Origin: a virus
Virus record (IMG/VR): IMGVR_UViG_3300049098_000053
Coordinates: 1-58,100 of that record
Length of the DNA stretch: 58,100 bases
Direction: 5' to 3' (one strand)
The notes under the pieces are model-generated. The model searched no databases. It worked only from the letters and a program-made list of their open reading frames with translations, and had not been told where the DNA came from. A program made the translations under genes and the position numbers. Numbering within the stretch: the first letter of the stretch is position 1; each line of letters begins with the position of its first letter. Positions 35,361 through 42,694 of the stretch are shown here, in pieces.

Positions 35361-35378
35361 GCCAGTCCAGCCTCCTCG
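35357..35378 (-). repeat. 22-bp direct repeat, copy 1 (coupling element)
   Basis: Identical to 35557-35578, exactly 200 bp away. Read on the minus strand it codes the last residues EAGLA of one protein, contains a GAGGAGG ribosome site, and ends in the ATGA stop/start of the next gene. The duplication thus carries a complete translational-coupling junction. Confidence 0.9.
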
Positions 35379-35560
35379 AGCATGTAGTCGACATCCTCCT
35401 CCCAGAAACCCTGCCCCTTGGCGCTGCCGTAGAGGATCGCTTTCAGCCTCTCGAAGTCCTCGTATGAGACCCACTCGCCGGTCTCGCTCTCCTCCATGTG
35501 GCAGGTAGCGTCACCGTGGTTGTGGAACTCCGTCTCAATGTCGTAGCGTTTGACGGTCAT
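35357..35560 (-). CDS. Unknown acidic protein, 67 aa
   Basis: Starts as ATGA overlap with the exonuclease stop. Acidic, with His and Cys (EFHNHGDATCHMEESE) followed by WVSYEDFERLKAILYGSAKG, the usual form of small phage proteins of unknown role. It ends in EEAGLA, exactly as the exonuclease does, because both endings are coded by a duplicated 22-bp element. Confidence 0.65.
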   Translation of the reverse strand: MTVKRYDIETEFHNHGDATCHMEESETGEWVSYEDFERLKAILYGSAKGQGFWEEDVDYMLEEAGLA

Positions 35561-35578
35561 GCCAGTCCAGCCTCCTCG
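35557..35578 (-). repeat. 22-bp direct repeat, copy 2 (coupling element)
   Basis: Second copy of the junction element, at the end of the exonuclease gene. It provides GAGGAGG and the ATGA overlap for the 67-aa gene. Confidence 0.9.
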
Positions 35579-36207
35579 TAGCACTCCGCGATGAACAGCT
35601 TGCACCGTTCCTCCATGGCGTCGATCAACTTCTGGTCGCGCGGGATCCAGGAGACGTGCAACTTCTGGGCGATGCCGCCCTCGAGGTTCGTGCCGATGTA
35701 GTAGTTCGCAAAGCCCCACGTCTGGAATCCGGTGAGCATCATAAAGCCTTGGACTTGGTGCCGGTTCTCGGCAGGGCAAGCCCTGATCGTTCCCTCGTGC
35801 TCCTCGGCCATGTCGCGGAATTTGCGATAGTTTTTGTAAAGGGCGCGGCATTTGATCTCGACGCCGCGATCGTAGTTGGGCAGGTGCATCATGTCAGGCG
35901 AGCCGCCGAGCCAGTCGTACTTGTCGCTCACGAGAAACACGTCATGCTCAGTCTCGAGCTCGTACTTCCACTCGTAGGCGCCGATCGCCCGGGGCTCATT
36001 CTCCCGGCCGTGGTCGGCCCACTGTGGATTCTCCTCGACGTGGCGGTAGCCGAGCATCTCTTTGACCTTCTCGTTCTGGTACTTCTGGTATCGCTTCGTC
36101 GACGGCTTCGCCATGACATCTGCCAGCCTCGAGCAGGTGATCCGATTGCGACGAACGTCGAACCACTCCTCGGATCCCTGCTCTACCGTAATGATCCTGC
36201 AGTCCAT
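35557..36207 (-). CDS. YqaJ/lambda-exonuclease-like recombination nuclease, 216 aa
   Basis: PD-(D/E)XK nuclease of the YqaJ viral recombinase type. GSEEWFDVRRNRITCSRLAD at 11-30 is the family's QGTxEWxxxRxGxITAS motif. GRENEPRA with Glu71, GGSPDMM with Asp105 and VEIKC with Glu117 and Lys119 form the metal site. It degrades one strand of duplex ends to give single-stranded tails for the annealing protein encoded just upstream; the two genes overlap by one base (TAATG). Together they form a Red-like recombination pair. In a genome without its own polymerase this may be central to concatemer formation (inference). Confidence 0.9.
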   Translation of the reverse strand: MDCRIITVEQGSEEWFDVRRNRITCSRLADVMAKPSTKRYQKYQNEKVKEMLGYRHVEENPQWADHGRENEPRAIGAYEWKYELETEHDVFLVSDKYDWLGGSPDMMHLPNYDRGVEIKCRALYKNYRKFRDMAEEHEGTIRACPAENRHQVQGFMMLTGFQTWGFANYYIGTNLEGGIAQKLHVSWIPRDQKLIDAMEERCKLFIAECYEEAGLA

Positions 36208-37049
36208 TACGCGCTCGGCTTAGCTGGCTTTGCCGGCTTCTCGCTCTTACCCTCAACCTCCTCTGGTGCCTTGGTGCCACGCTTCTTGGCCTGATTCTCC
36301 ATGCGTTTGATCGCGACATCGAATTCGTCCGCTGGTATCAGCCGGACCTCCTCGACCATGTGGATCTTCTTGCACATGCGCTCGAGCATGGCCTCGGCGT
36401 CGTCGCCAAAGAGCTCGTCCGCGGTCTCGAATATCTTGTCGGCCTGCGCTGCGGTGATCAGCTTGGCCGCCGGCTGAGCCTTCTCGGCGTCATCATCCTG
36501 GGCGCCGGCGATCGCGAGGATCGACATGGCCACGTAGCGCCGCATGTAGGTCATCGCTGAGCCAACACCCTGCGGTGACGGATCAGGCACGACCATCTCA
36601 AAGTAGTTCTCGATCGACTGGCCTGACTTGTGGCCGAGGATCGTGGTGAGCCCGAGGATCTCGCCGCGGTCTCCCTGTGGCCGGGTCGGCAGCTGCATGA
36701 GCGAGAGCCCGTGCTTGGATAGCACTGGGCGCACGGTCGAGAGCACACCACTGAGCGTGGCGTACTTGTAACCGTACTTGCCGCCAGACTTCATGCGGAC
36801 CTCGGCCTCGCCGGTCTGCTCCGGATCCGTGAGCTCGGCCTGTGCTTTGGCCAGCGCATCGAACAGCTTGTCGGTGTCGGACTGGCCGGCGTCGGCAATG
36901 ATTGAGATTTTGTCGAACAGCTTGTCGTGGTCGAGCGTCTTGTCACTGATCAGGTCGAGCCGATCGGTCATGGCGTCGAGCCTGTCCGGTAGGGCATGCA
37001 GGAATTCAACGTCCTGCGGTTTGATTGTCACTTCTCTGCTGTCTGTCAT
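36207..37049 (-). CDS. erf: ERF-family single-strand annealing protein, 280 aa
   Basis: The core runs from about residue 48 to 190: FDALAKAQAEL, then YKYATLSGVLSTVRPVLSKHGLSLMQ, a hydrophobic middle and VGSAMTYMRRYVAMSILAIAG followed by DDDAEKA, the hallmarks of ERF proteins. It anneals single strands exposed by the YqaJ nuclease. The N-terminal 45 residues and the Lys/Glu/Pro-rich C-terminus are variable extensions. Starts as an ATGA overlap with the small Cys protein upstream. Confidence 0.9.
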   Translation of the reverse strand: MTDSREVTIKPQDVEFLHALPDRLDAMTDRLDLISDKTLDHDKLFDKISIIADAGQSDTDKLFDALAKAQAELTDPEQTGEAEVRMKSGGKYGYKYATLSGVLSTVRPVLSKHGLSLMQLPTRPQGDRGEILGLTTILGHKSGQSIENYFEMVVPDPSPQGVGSAMTYMRRYVAMSILAIAGAQDDDAEKAQPAAKLITAAQADKIFETADELFGDDAEAMLERMCKKIHMVEEVRLIPADEFDVAIKRMENQAKKRGTKAPEEVEGKSEKPAKPAKPSA

Positions 37050-37258
37050 GTTAGCTCCTCGCTAGGTCTGGGCGCCGAGCATTCGGCGCAGTATGGTGAA
37101 TTTGGCAGGTGCGGCCGCGGGCAGGACATACATTCCTTGTCGTCGACCTTCTGTTGCCTGAATCGCTCGTAGGCGTCGTCCTCGTCCTCCGTGGGGTAAT
37201 CCAGGAGGTCCTCGGGTTCCTGCGGGCCGTCAGATATATGGCATGGCATTTTCGGCAT
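37046..37258 (-). CDS. Small zinc-finger-like protein, 70 aa
   Basis: ATG 37258 chosen; a longer reading would run into the opposing promoter. The N-terminal half is acidic (PEDLLDYPTEDEDDAYERF). The C-terminal half carries CMSCPRPHL and YCAEC, a four-Cys zinc knuckle. First gene of the leftward operon. No strong ribosome site is visible, so translation may depend on an mRNA with a very short leader. Function unknown. Confidence 0.65.
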   Translation of the reverse strand: MPKMPCHISDGPQEPEDLLDYPTEDEDDAYERFRQQKVDDKECMSCPRPHLPNSPYCAECSAPRPSEELT

Positions 37259-37282
37259 AGGAAATTTTCCGGTCAGTCTGTG

Positions 37283-37311
37283 TTGCTTGTATGGACATTT
37301 GACCATACAAT
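37283..37311 (+). promoter_or_regulatory. Rightward early promoter overlapping an operator
   Basis: TTGCTT (37283-37288), 17 bases, then TACAAT (37306-37311). It lies 29 bases before the regulator's ATG. The perfect inverted repeat described below covers the spacer and -10, so a bound protein would block RNA polymerase. The -35 match is 4 of 6, the -10 match 5 of 6. Confidence 0.55.
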
Positions 37312-37330
37312 AGCTCAGGTGTCCATACAC
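37287..37330. promoter_or_regulatory. Operator cluster of the divergent control region
   Basis: TTGTATGG and CCATACAA form a perfect 8-bp inverted repeat with an 8-base spacer (37287-37310). A second palindrome GTGTCCATACAC follows at 37319-37330. The 10-mer TGTCCATACA occurs at 37320-37329 and reversed at 37288-37297, with a one-mismatch copy at 37300-37309, and a further copy lies at 32480-32489. This is the expected target of the ribbon-helix-helix protein encoded 10 bases downstream. Confidence 0.6.
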
Positions 37331-37339
37331 GGAGCGAGC

Positions 37340-37489
37340 ATGAAACGCAAAACCAAGAAGTTCCAAATGAGGATGGATCCCGACGACCACAGACATCTGA
37401 TGCAGCTGGCCGGATTGGAGCGCAAGAGCATGGCCGAATGGATCCAGGACGAGATCCGCAAGGCCGCCAAGCGGGAGAAACTGAAATGA
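37340..37489 (+). CDS. Ribbon-helix-helix (Arc/Mnt-like) regulator, 49 aa
   Basis: Short basic protein with the RHH order: beta-strand KFQMRMD (7-13), helix 14-24, a GLERKS turn, and a second helix SMAEWIQDEIRKAAKRE. RHH proteins bind as dimers through the strand to short palindromes. GGAG lies 6 bases before the ATG. The repeated TGTCCATACA sites flank its own start and recur before the holin candidate, so autoregulation and control of the lysis genes are likely (inference). ATGA overlap with the next gene. Confidence 0.75.
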   Translation: MKRKTKKFQMRMDPDDHRHLMQLAGLERKSMAEWIQDEIRKAAKREKLK

Positions 37490-37677
37490 CGGTAATTGAG
37501 GCCAAATGTAACGAGTGCGGGGCCGAGATCGCTGAGGGCTGCGTCCCGCACCGATCGCTCGATGCTTTCGACGATGATCCCGAGGCCTATTGCCCATCCT
37601 GTCAGGGCGATGACCTGACGTTTTTCAACACCGAACCTCCGGAGCGAGAAGATGAGCGGGAATTTCACCGTGATTGA
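37486..37677 (+). CDS. Small zinc-ribbon protein, 63 aa
   Basis: CNECG near residue 8 and CPSCQ near residue 36 give a four-Cys zinc ribbon with an acidic insert (SLDAFDDDPEAY). The C-terminus is charged. Starts as ATGA overlap with the regulator gene. Small ribbons like this are common in early phage operons; function unknown. Confidence 0.7.
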   Translation: MTVIEAKCNECGAEIAEGCVPHRSLDAFDDDPEAYCPSCQGDDLTFFNTEPPEREDEREFHRD

Positions 37678-37945
37678 GAACATCGAGAAATACAGCCAGA
37701 TATTCAACCGAATCGAGAACGGCGAGAGCCGCTGGTTCTACACCGACGAGGAGGGCAACGACCATGAGATCCAGAGCACTTTCACCGAATGGAAACAATT
37801 ACGAACGCTTATCGCGGTTGCGCGCTGTCCGGATGAGAATTGCGTCGATGGCGCGATACCTGTCCAGGTTGGCGAGGACGAGTTCGAGGCTCAGCAATGC
37901 CAGTGGTGTTACGAGCGGGCCGGCATCCTTTACGGATACGATTGA
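37652..37945 (+). CDS. Unknown Cys-containing protein, 97 aa
   Basis: GGAG about 7 bases before ATG; overlaps the previous gene by 26 bases. The N-terminal half reads like a small folded domain (FTVIENIEKYSQIFNRIENGESRWFY). The C-terminal half has CPDENC and CQWCYERAG, a second likely zinc site. No family recognised. Confidence 0.65.
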   Translation: MSGNFTVIENIEKYSQIFNRIENGESRWFYTDEEGNDHEIQSTFTEWKQLRTLIAVARCPDENCVDGAIPVQVGEDEFEAQQCQWCYERAGILYGYD

Positions 37946-38280
37946 GCGATTGCGCTTGACGCTGCCACCACGATGCTAGTAGTTTCGACATCGCAAATTT
38001 TAAAGGCCCGACCGCTACCAACGATCGAGCCTTTCGGAATTCGGATAGGCGAATACCGGCGCAGGCGAATTATCTCACCCTGTCGCATCTCGTCGCAACC
38101 GGATTCCCGGTGTGGGCGAACCTACCGACCGAAACTCAGGGCATCGCATCATCAAATCCGTGCAACGTCCCGGCCCCGACGACACGGTGGGTGGGAGTCT
38201 CTGACTCAGCCGAACCTGTACCGAATGGCGCTGGCTTAGCCACCCTGTAGGGGGTTAGCTGTGCCTAAACGAGGAGAATC
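37946..38280 (+). promoter_or_regulatory. Gene-free leader with promoter-like and hairpin elements
   Basis: 335 bases without a supported gene. Near its start is TTGACG (37956-37961), followed after 18 bases by TAGTTT, a weak -10. A terminator-like hairpin lies about 20 bases after the expected start point. A frame open from 37960 to the TAG at 38248-38250 reads protein-like at its end (LVATGFPVWANL, TRWVGVSDSAEP) but has no usable start codon before GTG in FPVW. GGCTTAGCC and CCCTGTAGGGG stem-loops lie just before the AGGAG of the next gene. A structured 5' leader or a decayed gene are both possible. Confidence 0.45.
38002..38034 (+). terminator. Terminator-like hairpin in the leader
   Basis: AAAGGCCCGA and TCGAGCCTTT form a 10-bp stem with one C-A mismatch and a 13-base loop. 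The T-run is short in the plus direction (TTT) and richer in the minus direction. It could end the 37340-37945 transcript or act as an attenuator for a promoter at 37956. Confidence 0.45.
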
Positions 38281-38658
38281 ATGGACCTAGAAGAACGAAA
38301 CGATCCGCTCTACAACGCGCTGCAACCGCTGGTCGACCAGCACGTTAGCGCGCTACTGGACGAGGACGGCGTCGACAACGATCGCGCGTCGGTCATCCTG
38401 GCGCACTTCAGCTTTGCGCTGGCCCACATCATCACCGCCGGCTTCCTGCGAAACATGCCAGACGGCGGCGAGGTCGCTCTGCCGGCCAAGGTGCGGTTTT
38501 CCTGCGATCAGGTGCATGCCCTGACGGTCGAGCACATGCGCGAGACGCTGCGGCTAAACGATATTCCTGACCCTTGGGCCGAGATGCCCGAGAAGTCACT
38601 GAATGAGCAAACTTTTGACGAAATAATGAGGGAAATCAATGACCAAGAAAAAACTTAG
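38281..38658 (+). CDS. Unknown helical protein, 125 aa
   Basis: AGGAG lies 5 bases before ATG. Predicted all-helical, acidic (LEERNDPLYNALQPLVDQHV), with a hydrophobic middle helix (ASVILAHFSFALAHIITAGF) that seems buried and not membrane-spanning. No motif recognised. First gene after the long leader; overlaps the next gene by 20 bases. Confidence 0.65.
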   Translation: MDLEERNDPLYNALQPLVDQHVSALLDEDGVDNDRASVILAHFSFALAHIITAGFLRNMPDGGEVALPAKVRFSCDQVHALTVEHMRETLRLNDIPDPWAEMPEKSLNEQTFDEIMREINDQEKT

Positions 38659-38920
38659 CTTTCGCCAGCGGCTCCGTGACGGCGCCGAAAACAAACTGGA
38701 CAAGATGGTAAGCACCATGCAGGCGGCTGCTACTCGGGTGATCGAGGAGCACGATAGCAACATCAACGAGTACCTGCTCATGCAGCTTGCCAGCCAGCCC
38801 ATACAGGGCAAAACGCTGCGCCACGATCTTGTGACCAAGCTGGCCAACGAGGCCGAGCAGGAGCTCGAGGCGCTCTACAACGACCAGCACAAGCTGGATC
38901 TCGGAGAGGGCGATGACTGA
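38639..38920 (+). CDS. Unknown helical protein, 93 aa
   Basis: Basic N-terminus (MTKKKLSFRQRLRDG) and an otherwise amphipathic helical sequence with an acidic end (LDLGEGDD). It may bind nucleic acid or pair with the preceding helical protein. ATG lies inside the previous gene; its stop overlaps the ParB-fold gene. Function unknown. Confidence 0.65.
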   Translation: MTKKKLSFRQRLRDGAENKLDKMVSTMQAAATRVIEEHDSNINEYLLMQLASQPIQGKTLRHDLVTKLANEAEQELEALYNDQHKLDLGEGDD

Positions 38921-39695
38921 ATTCACCATGCCAGACGGCTCGACGATCGAGCTCCCGCCCGGTGCGATTGCGTTCGAGAAGATCGCCGTCGATAACATCG
39001 AGGCCACAGCCGCCACGCAGATGCGCGTCAGGCTGGATCGCGGCATCATCGACCAGTACGCCGAGGACATGCTGAACGGGGATCCGTTCCCGCCGATCCA
39101 CGTCTACCGCGAGGAAAACACTGATCGCAACATCCTGGCCGATGGCTTCCATCGCCATCGCGGGGCGATCAATGCCGAGCGAGAGGACATCGGCTGCTGG
39201 ATCTATCCCGGCGGCATGAAAGAGGCTCTGATCCACGCGCTCGGATCCAATCACGGCCACGGCTTCCGGCGCACCAACGCGGACAAGCGCCACGCCGTCG
39301 AGATGGCCCTCAAGGATCCGGAGATCTCTCAGCTGATGCAAAAAGAGATCGCGGACATCTGCCGCGTGACCGATCGCACGGTGCGCAATATCCAGAACGC
39401 GCTGCTGGCCAAGGACACGTCGAACGACGAGGACGACCGGAAAGATTCCGGTGAGGCGCCCGAGACCCAGACCGCGGCCGAGAACACGCGCGACTCTGGC
39501 GAGGTCTCGCAGGAGCAGGTCGAGACTGACGAGCTCCGGCAGGCCCTCAAGATGATCACAGTGTTGCCGTATCCCGGCGAGCAAGCGCCCGAGCGCCTGA
39601 TCCTGGACGATGACCTGATCGCAGACTGCGAGCACGTCTCTATCTGGCTGGCCTCGCTGGTGCTCGAGTCCCGCAAGGAGCCGGCAGATGGCTGA
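38913..39695 (+). CDS. ParB/sulfiredoxin-fold protein, 260 aa
   Basis: Residues 20-100 hold a ParB N-terminal domain: IAVDNIEAT, then a PPIHVYRE strand and the ParB box ADGFHRHRGA at 76-85, a CTPase/nuclease-type motif. Residues about 115-150 look like a helix-turn-helix (ISQLMQKEIADICRVTDRTVRNIQNAL). The rest is acidic and disordered up to a helical end. Phage ParB-fold proteins may act in replication, transcription or as nucleases; no parA partner is present, so plasmid-type partition is unlikely. Confidence 0.8.
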   Translation: MTEFTMPDGSTIELPPGAIAFEKIAVDNIEATAATQMRVRLDRGIIDQYAEDMLNGDPFPPIHVYREENTDRNILADGFHRHRGAINAEREDIGCWIYPGGMKEALIHALGSNHGHGFRRTNADKRHAVEMALKDPEISQLMQKEIADICRVTDRTVRNIQNALLAKDTSNDEDDRKDSGEAPETQTAAENTRDSGEVSQEQVETDELRQALKMITVLPYPGEQAPERLILDDDLIADCEHVSIWLASLVLESRKEPADG

Positions 39696-40428
39696 CCTCG
39701 ACTTTCGGTACGAGATGCCTGACGGCCGCGTGGTCGAGGCCTTCCAGCTGACTGAGGCCACGCGGTTTCAGGAGAAACGCTGGCCTGACTGGATGAACAG
39801 CCGGATCCTGATGACCAAGGAGAGCAAGGACGGCGGCAAGAAAACGAACTGGCTCAATATCAATGACGTCGAGACCGAGATCCCCGAATACGGCTGGATA
39901 GTCAACGAGGACGGCCGGATCACGGCCGTCGACTACGAGGTCATGGAGACCGCGGTCAAGCTGGTGGCTGATCCTGTGGTGATCCCAGACGAGGCCAAGT
40001 ACCTACCTGACGATGCCCTGCGACTGGCGGCCAAGCTGTCCAAGCAACCGTTCGACGAGGTCAAGGCGGCCGATCGAGCTCAGGTCGATCGCACCAATGC
40101 GATCAGGCAAGAGATGATCGACGCCAACGAGGGTGTGACCGCCGACAGGATCGAGGAGATCGCGGCCGAGCGTGAGCGTGAGCTCCTCGGAGAGGATGAG
40201 CCGCCGCCGGCGCCGACGACCGCGGCCCAGGATGGCGTGGTCCCGATTGCCGAGCTCGTGACCGTGCTCGAGGTACTGAAAAACGACGCGCCTGCCGGCA
40301 TCGCTGCGCTCAGGGCCAGCGTGTCACAGCGCGTAACGTGGTGTAACTGTGCTCCCGGCCAGTGCTCAGGCTGCTCGGCAGAGGAGCGAATTGGGTGCCG
40401 GCAGAACAGCCCGCTGACCCACGAATAG
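39688..40428 (+). CDS. Unknown protein with Cys-rich end, 246 aa
   Basis: The first 90 residues are beta-rich with many aromatics (MADLDFRYEMPDGRVVEAFQ, NWLNINDVETEIPEYGWIV). The middle is helical and acidic (ADRIEEIAAERERELLG) and a Pro/Ala linker follows. The end has a Cys cluster (WCNCAPGQCSGCSAEE) that may bind zinc. ATG overlaps the previous gene by 8 bases. No family recognised; a single-strand-binding or replication accessory role cannot be claimed. Confidence 0.65.
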   Translation: MADLDFRYEMPDGRVVEAFQLTEATRFQEKRWPDWMNSRILMTKESKDGGKKTNWLNINDVETEIPEYGWIVNEDGRITAVDYEVMETAVKLVADPVVIPDEAKYLPDDALRLAAKLSKQPFDEVKAADRAQVDRTNAIRQEMIDANEGVTADRIEEIAAERERELLGEDEPPPAPTTAAQDGVVPIAELVTVLEVLKNDAPAGIAALRASVSQRVTWCNCAPGQCSGCSAEERIGCRQNSPLTHE

Positions 40429-40437
40429 GAGATCTCT

Positions 40438-40638
40438 ATGACTGACACAATCAAACCGCCGATGAACGTCCACATAACGATGCAATCTGGCGGCCACTTC
40501 AAGGTCGAGGGCGATCAGGCCCGCGAGTTTATGCGGAAGTTTCAAAACGCGACGAGCGAGTGGATTGAGTTCCCCTGCCAGACGTGGACCATGATGCTCA
40601 AGCGGGAAAACATCGAGGCGCTATCGATAAAAGAATGA
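40438..40638 (+). CDS. Unknown small protein, 66 aa
   Basis: GGAG 7 bases before ATG. One small alpha/beta unit (MNVHITMQSGGHFKVEGDQA, then helix REFMRKFQNA and a final strand pair with WIEFPCQTWTMML). Its stop overlaps the helicase ATG (ATGA), so the two are co-translated. Function unknown. Confidence 0.65.
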   Translation: MTDTIKPPMNVHITMQSGGHFKVEGDQAREFMRKFQNATSEWIEFPCQTWTMMLKRENIEALSIKE

Positions 40639-42170
40639 TCGAGGAGCGCCAGTACCAGATCGATGACGTCAACCATGCGATGCACCATGGCAAGGATCGG
40701 CGCGTCATCCATTGCTCGCCTACCGGATCCGGCAAGACGGTCATTCAGTGCCAGATCGCCAAGCGGGAATTCGAGCGAGGCGACTCCACGGCGATCCTGA
40801 CACCGCGGAATGAGATCCTGGGCCAGACCCTCGAGCTCGCCAGATCCGACGAGATGATGGGCTACCGGAACGTCTCGGTACTCAGAGCGAAACGACCGGG
40901 CGAGCGATGGGATCCCGTGGCGCCTGTGCATGTTGTAAGCTGGCCGACCCTGATCGCGAGGGTCCGGTCAGATCCCCATTTCTGGTTTCCCAAAGTCGAC
41001 CGGGTGCTTGTCGACGAATGCCATCTCTCCGTGGCACCCAAAATACTCGAGATACTCGAGCATTACGCACCGAAAGCCCGCATAGACGGGTACACGGCCA
41101 CGCCCGCGCGCCTTACCGGCCGCGGGCTAGGCCACTTTTTCACGGAGATCAAACATGTCACAACAGTCAGACGGCTCCTTGAGGAGGGCTATCTTGCGCC
41201 GCTGGAATACTTTGGAGCGGCAACGCCAGACCTTGCAGGCATCAAAGTCCGACGAGGAGATTATGAGACCAAGAAATTGTCTAAGGCCTGCGTGGAGTTG
41301 GTCGGAGACGCTGTCGATAACTGGCTCCGTCTCGCTTCTGACCGGCACACGATTACATTTGCCGTTGACATCGCGCACTGTGAAGCCCTCGCTGAGCGAT
41401 ACCGACATGTCGGCATTAAAGCGGCAGCACTCCACACAGGACTCGAGCAGAACGAGCGAGACGACATCGTGGCTGCGTTCAAAGCCCAACGGGTTCAGGT
41501 CCTCGTAAACGTCTCGATCGCCAGCTACGGATTCGATGCGCCGAGCGTCACTTGCATACAGGCCTGCCGGCCGACCAAGTCGATCGTGCTCTGGCTGCAA
41601 ATGTTGGGCCGCGGCATGCGGGTCGGCCACGGGCCCTGCCTCGTCCTGGATCACGCCGGCAACACTCAGAATCTCGGCTTTGCTGATGACCTGTACCGCT
41701 GGACCCTCGACGAGGGCAAGGCCGCAGCGCACAACTGGTCCCGCGACGAGCGATCGAACGAGGACGAGGAATCGAAGTCGCACGAGTGCGGCCAGTGCCA
41801 TCACATTTTCAAGAGATCCAGGGTGTGTCCGATGTGCGGGTGGAAAGTCCCGTTTTCCAAGCGCGACGTCGACACCGTGGAAGCGGACCTCGTCCGCATT
41901 GGCAAGAATACGGCCGAGCCCCTGCCGGAGGGCTGGCCGAGTCACGAGGTATTTTTCGGAATGCTCCGGCACCACGCAGAGGCCCGGGGCTACAGCCCAA
42001 TGTGGGCCGTCCATAAATTCGAGGAGAAGTCTAAATGCAAACCGCCTTACGACTGGAACAACCACGCCAAGGTGCCACCCAATGAGCGGGTCAAAAACTG
42101 GATCCGATCCCGACAGATCGCCTACGCAAAGAGCCGGCAAAAAGCCGAGCAAGGACGCCGACCGGCTTAG
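40635..42170 (+). CDS. SF2 DNA helicase (DEAH/RAD25-like) with zinc ribbon, 511 aa
   Basis: Residues 28-35 SPTGSGKT are Walker A, VLVDECH at 124-130 the DExH box and TATPAR at 154-159 motif III. QMLGRGMRVG near 325 is motif VI with its arginine finger. A four-Cys ribbon (CGQC...CPMCGW) lies near 385-405. The C-terminal 90 residues resemble the end of related phage helicases (WAVHKFEEKSKCKPPYDW). It is the only replicative motor found here, and likely opens or remodels DNA for host polymerases or for recombination. A nuclease gene follows 200 bases later. Confidence 0.9.
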   Translation: MIEERQYQIDDVNHAMHHGKDRRVIHCSPTGSGKTVIQCQIAKREFERGDSTAILTPRNEILGQTLELARSDEMMGYRNVSVLRAKRPGERWDPVAPVHVVSWPTLIARVRSDPHFWFPKVDRVLVDECHLSVAPKILEILEHYAPKARIDGYTATPARLTGRGLGHFFTEIKHVTTVRRLLEEGYLAPLEYFGAATPDLAGIKVRRGDYETKKLSKACVELVGDAVDNWLRLASDRHTITFAVDIAHCEALAERYRHVGIKAAALHTGLEQNERDDIVAAFKAQRVQVLVNVSIASYGFDAPSVTCIQACRPTKSIVLWLQMLGRGMRVGHGPCLVLDHAGNTQNLGFADDLYRWTLDEGKAAAHNWSRDERSNEDEESKSHECGQCHHIFKRSRVCPMCGWKVPFSKRDVDTVEADLVRIGKNTAEPLPEGWPSHEVFFGMLRHHAEARGYSPMWAVHKFEEKSKCKPPYDWNNHAKVPPNERVKNWIRSRQIAYAKSRQKAEQGRRPA

Positions 42171-42378
42171 GTTTCTTGCCGATCGCGCGGCGATCCTGCT
42201 GGTCGTGGCCATGAATCAACACGGCGGGGACCTCAACCCGTTTTTCCGTGAGGGCCTGTACGAGGATGCCGGCAGCCTCGGTGACGAGATCCGCGGCTGG
42301 CCCCAGTACAACACCGCCATGGACGTCATTCGCCTGTGGCTCAAAAAACACGATAGGAGGCAAAATGCTGAAACGTAG
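42082..42378 (+). CDS. Unknown protein, 98 aa
   Basis: Frame that opens at ATG 42082, inside the helicase gene (89-base overlap), and continues 208 bases past it. The non-overlapping part looks coding (RLRFLADRAAILLVVAMNQH, then EDAGSLGDEIRGWPQYNTAM and a helical end). Without the overlap the first possible starts would be GTG 42205 or ATG 42211. No family recognised. It fills an otherwise empty space and keeps the tight gene packing. Confidence 0.5.
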   Translation: MSGSKTGSDPDRSPTQRAGKKPSKDADRLRFLADRAAILLVVAMNQHGGDLNPFFREGLYEDAGSLGDEIRGWPQYNTAMDVIRLWLKKHDRRQNAET

Positions 42379-42694
42379 ACAAGGCGGGGGCAAGGGCCCT
42401 CGATACGGCAAAAACGTGGACGCCAATCAACTCGAGATTGTGCAGGCCCTCGAGGCGATCGGCTGTGACGTCCTCGAGGTCGGCTGGCCGGTGGACCTCC
42501 TGGTTGGCTACCGCGCGCTCAACTTCCTGATCGAGGTCAAGGACCCCAACAAGCCGCCATCCGAGCGCAAGCTGACGGCCGAGCAGGACTCATTTTTCAA
42601 GCTGTGGCGCGGGCAGGTCCGCAAGGTCGAGACCGCTGACGACGCCATCCACCTAGTAACGAGGGCACACCGCCATGACAAGACCAAAGAATGA
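42365..42694 (+). CDS. VRR-NUC-type PD-(D/E)XK nuclease, 109 aa
   Basis: AGGAGG lies 4 bases before the ATG. PVDLLVGY with Asp44 and LIEVKDP with Glu57 and Lys59 form the catalytic core, with Glu24 in the first helix as a further candidate. KLTAEQDSFFKLW and VRKVETADDAI complete the small fold. Stand-alone nucleases of this kind act on branched or flap DNA. Next to an SF2 helicase and an HNH nuclease it probably helps resolve replication or recombination intermediates. Confidence 0.8.
   Translation: MLKRRQGGGKGPRYGKNVDANQLEIVQALEAIGCDVLEVGWPVDLLVGYRALNFLIEVKDPNKPPSERKLTAEQDSFFKLWRGQVRKVETADDAIHLVTRAHRHDKTKE

Noticed and set aside
37973-38239. 88-codon plus-strand frame in the leader
   Set aside because: Arg/Ser/Pro-rich with no ribosome site; another frame over the same bases looks more protein-like, so this one is not called.
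38913-39695. ParB-fold protein as a plasmid partition system
   Set aside because: No ParA ATPase and no iterated centromere-like repeats nearby; phages use this fold for other jobs.
41127-42212. Minus-strand frame (361 codons) opposite the helicase
   Set aside because: The plus strand carries clear helicase motifs over the same bases; the antisense translation shows none.
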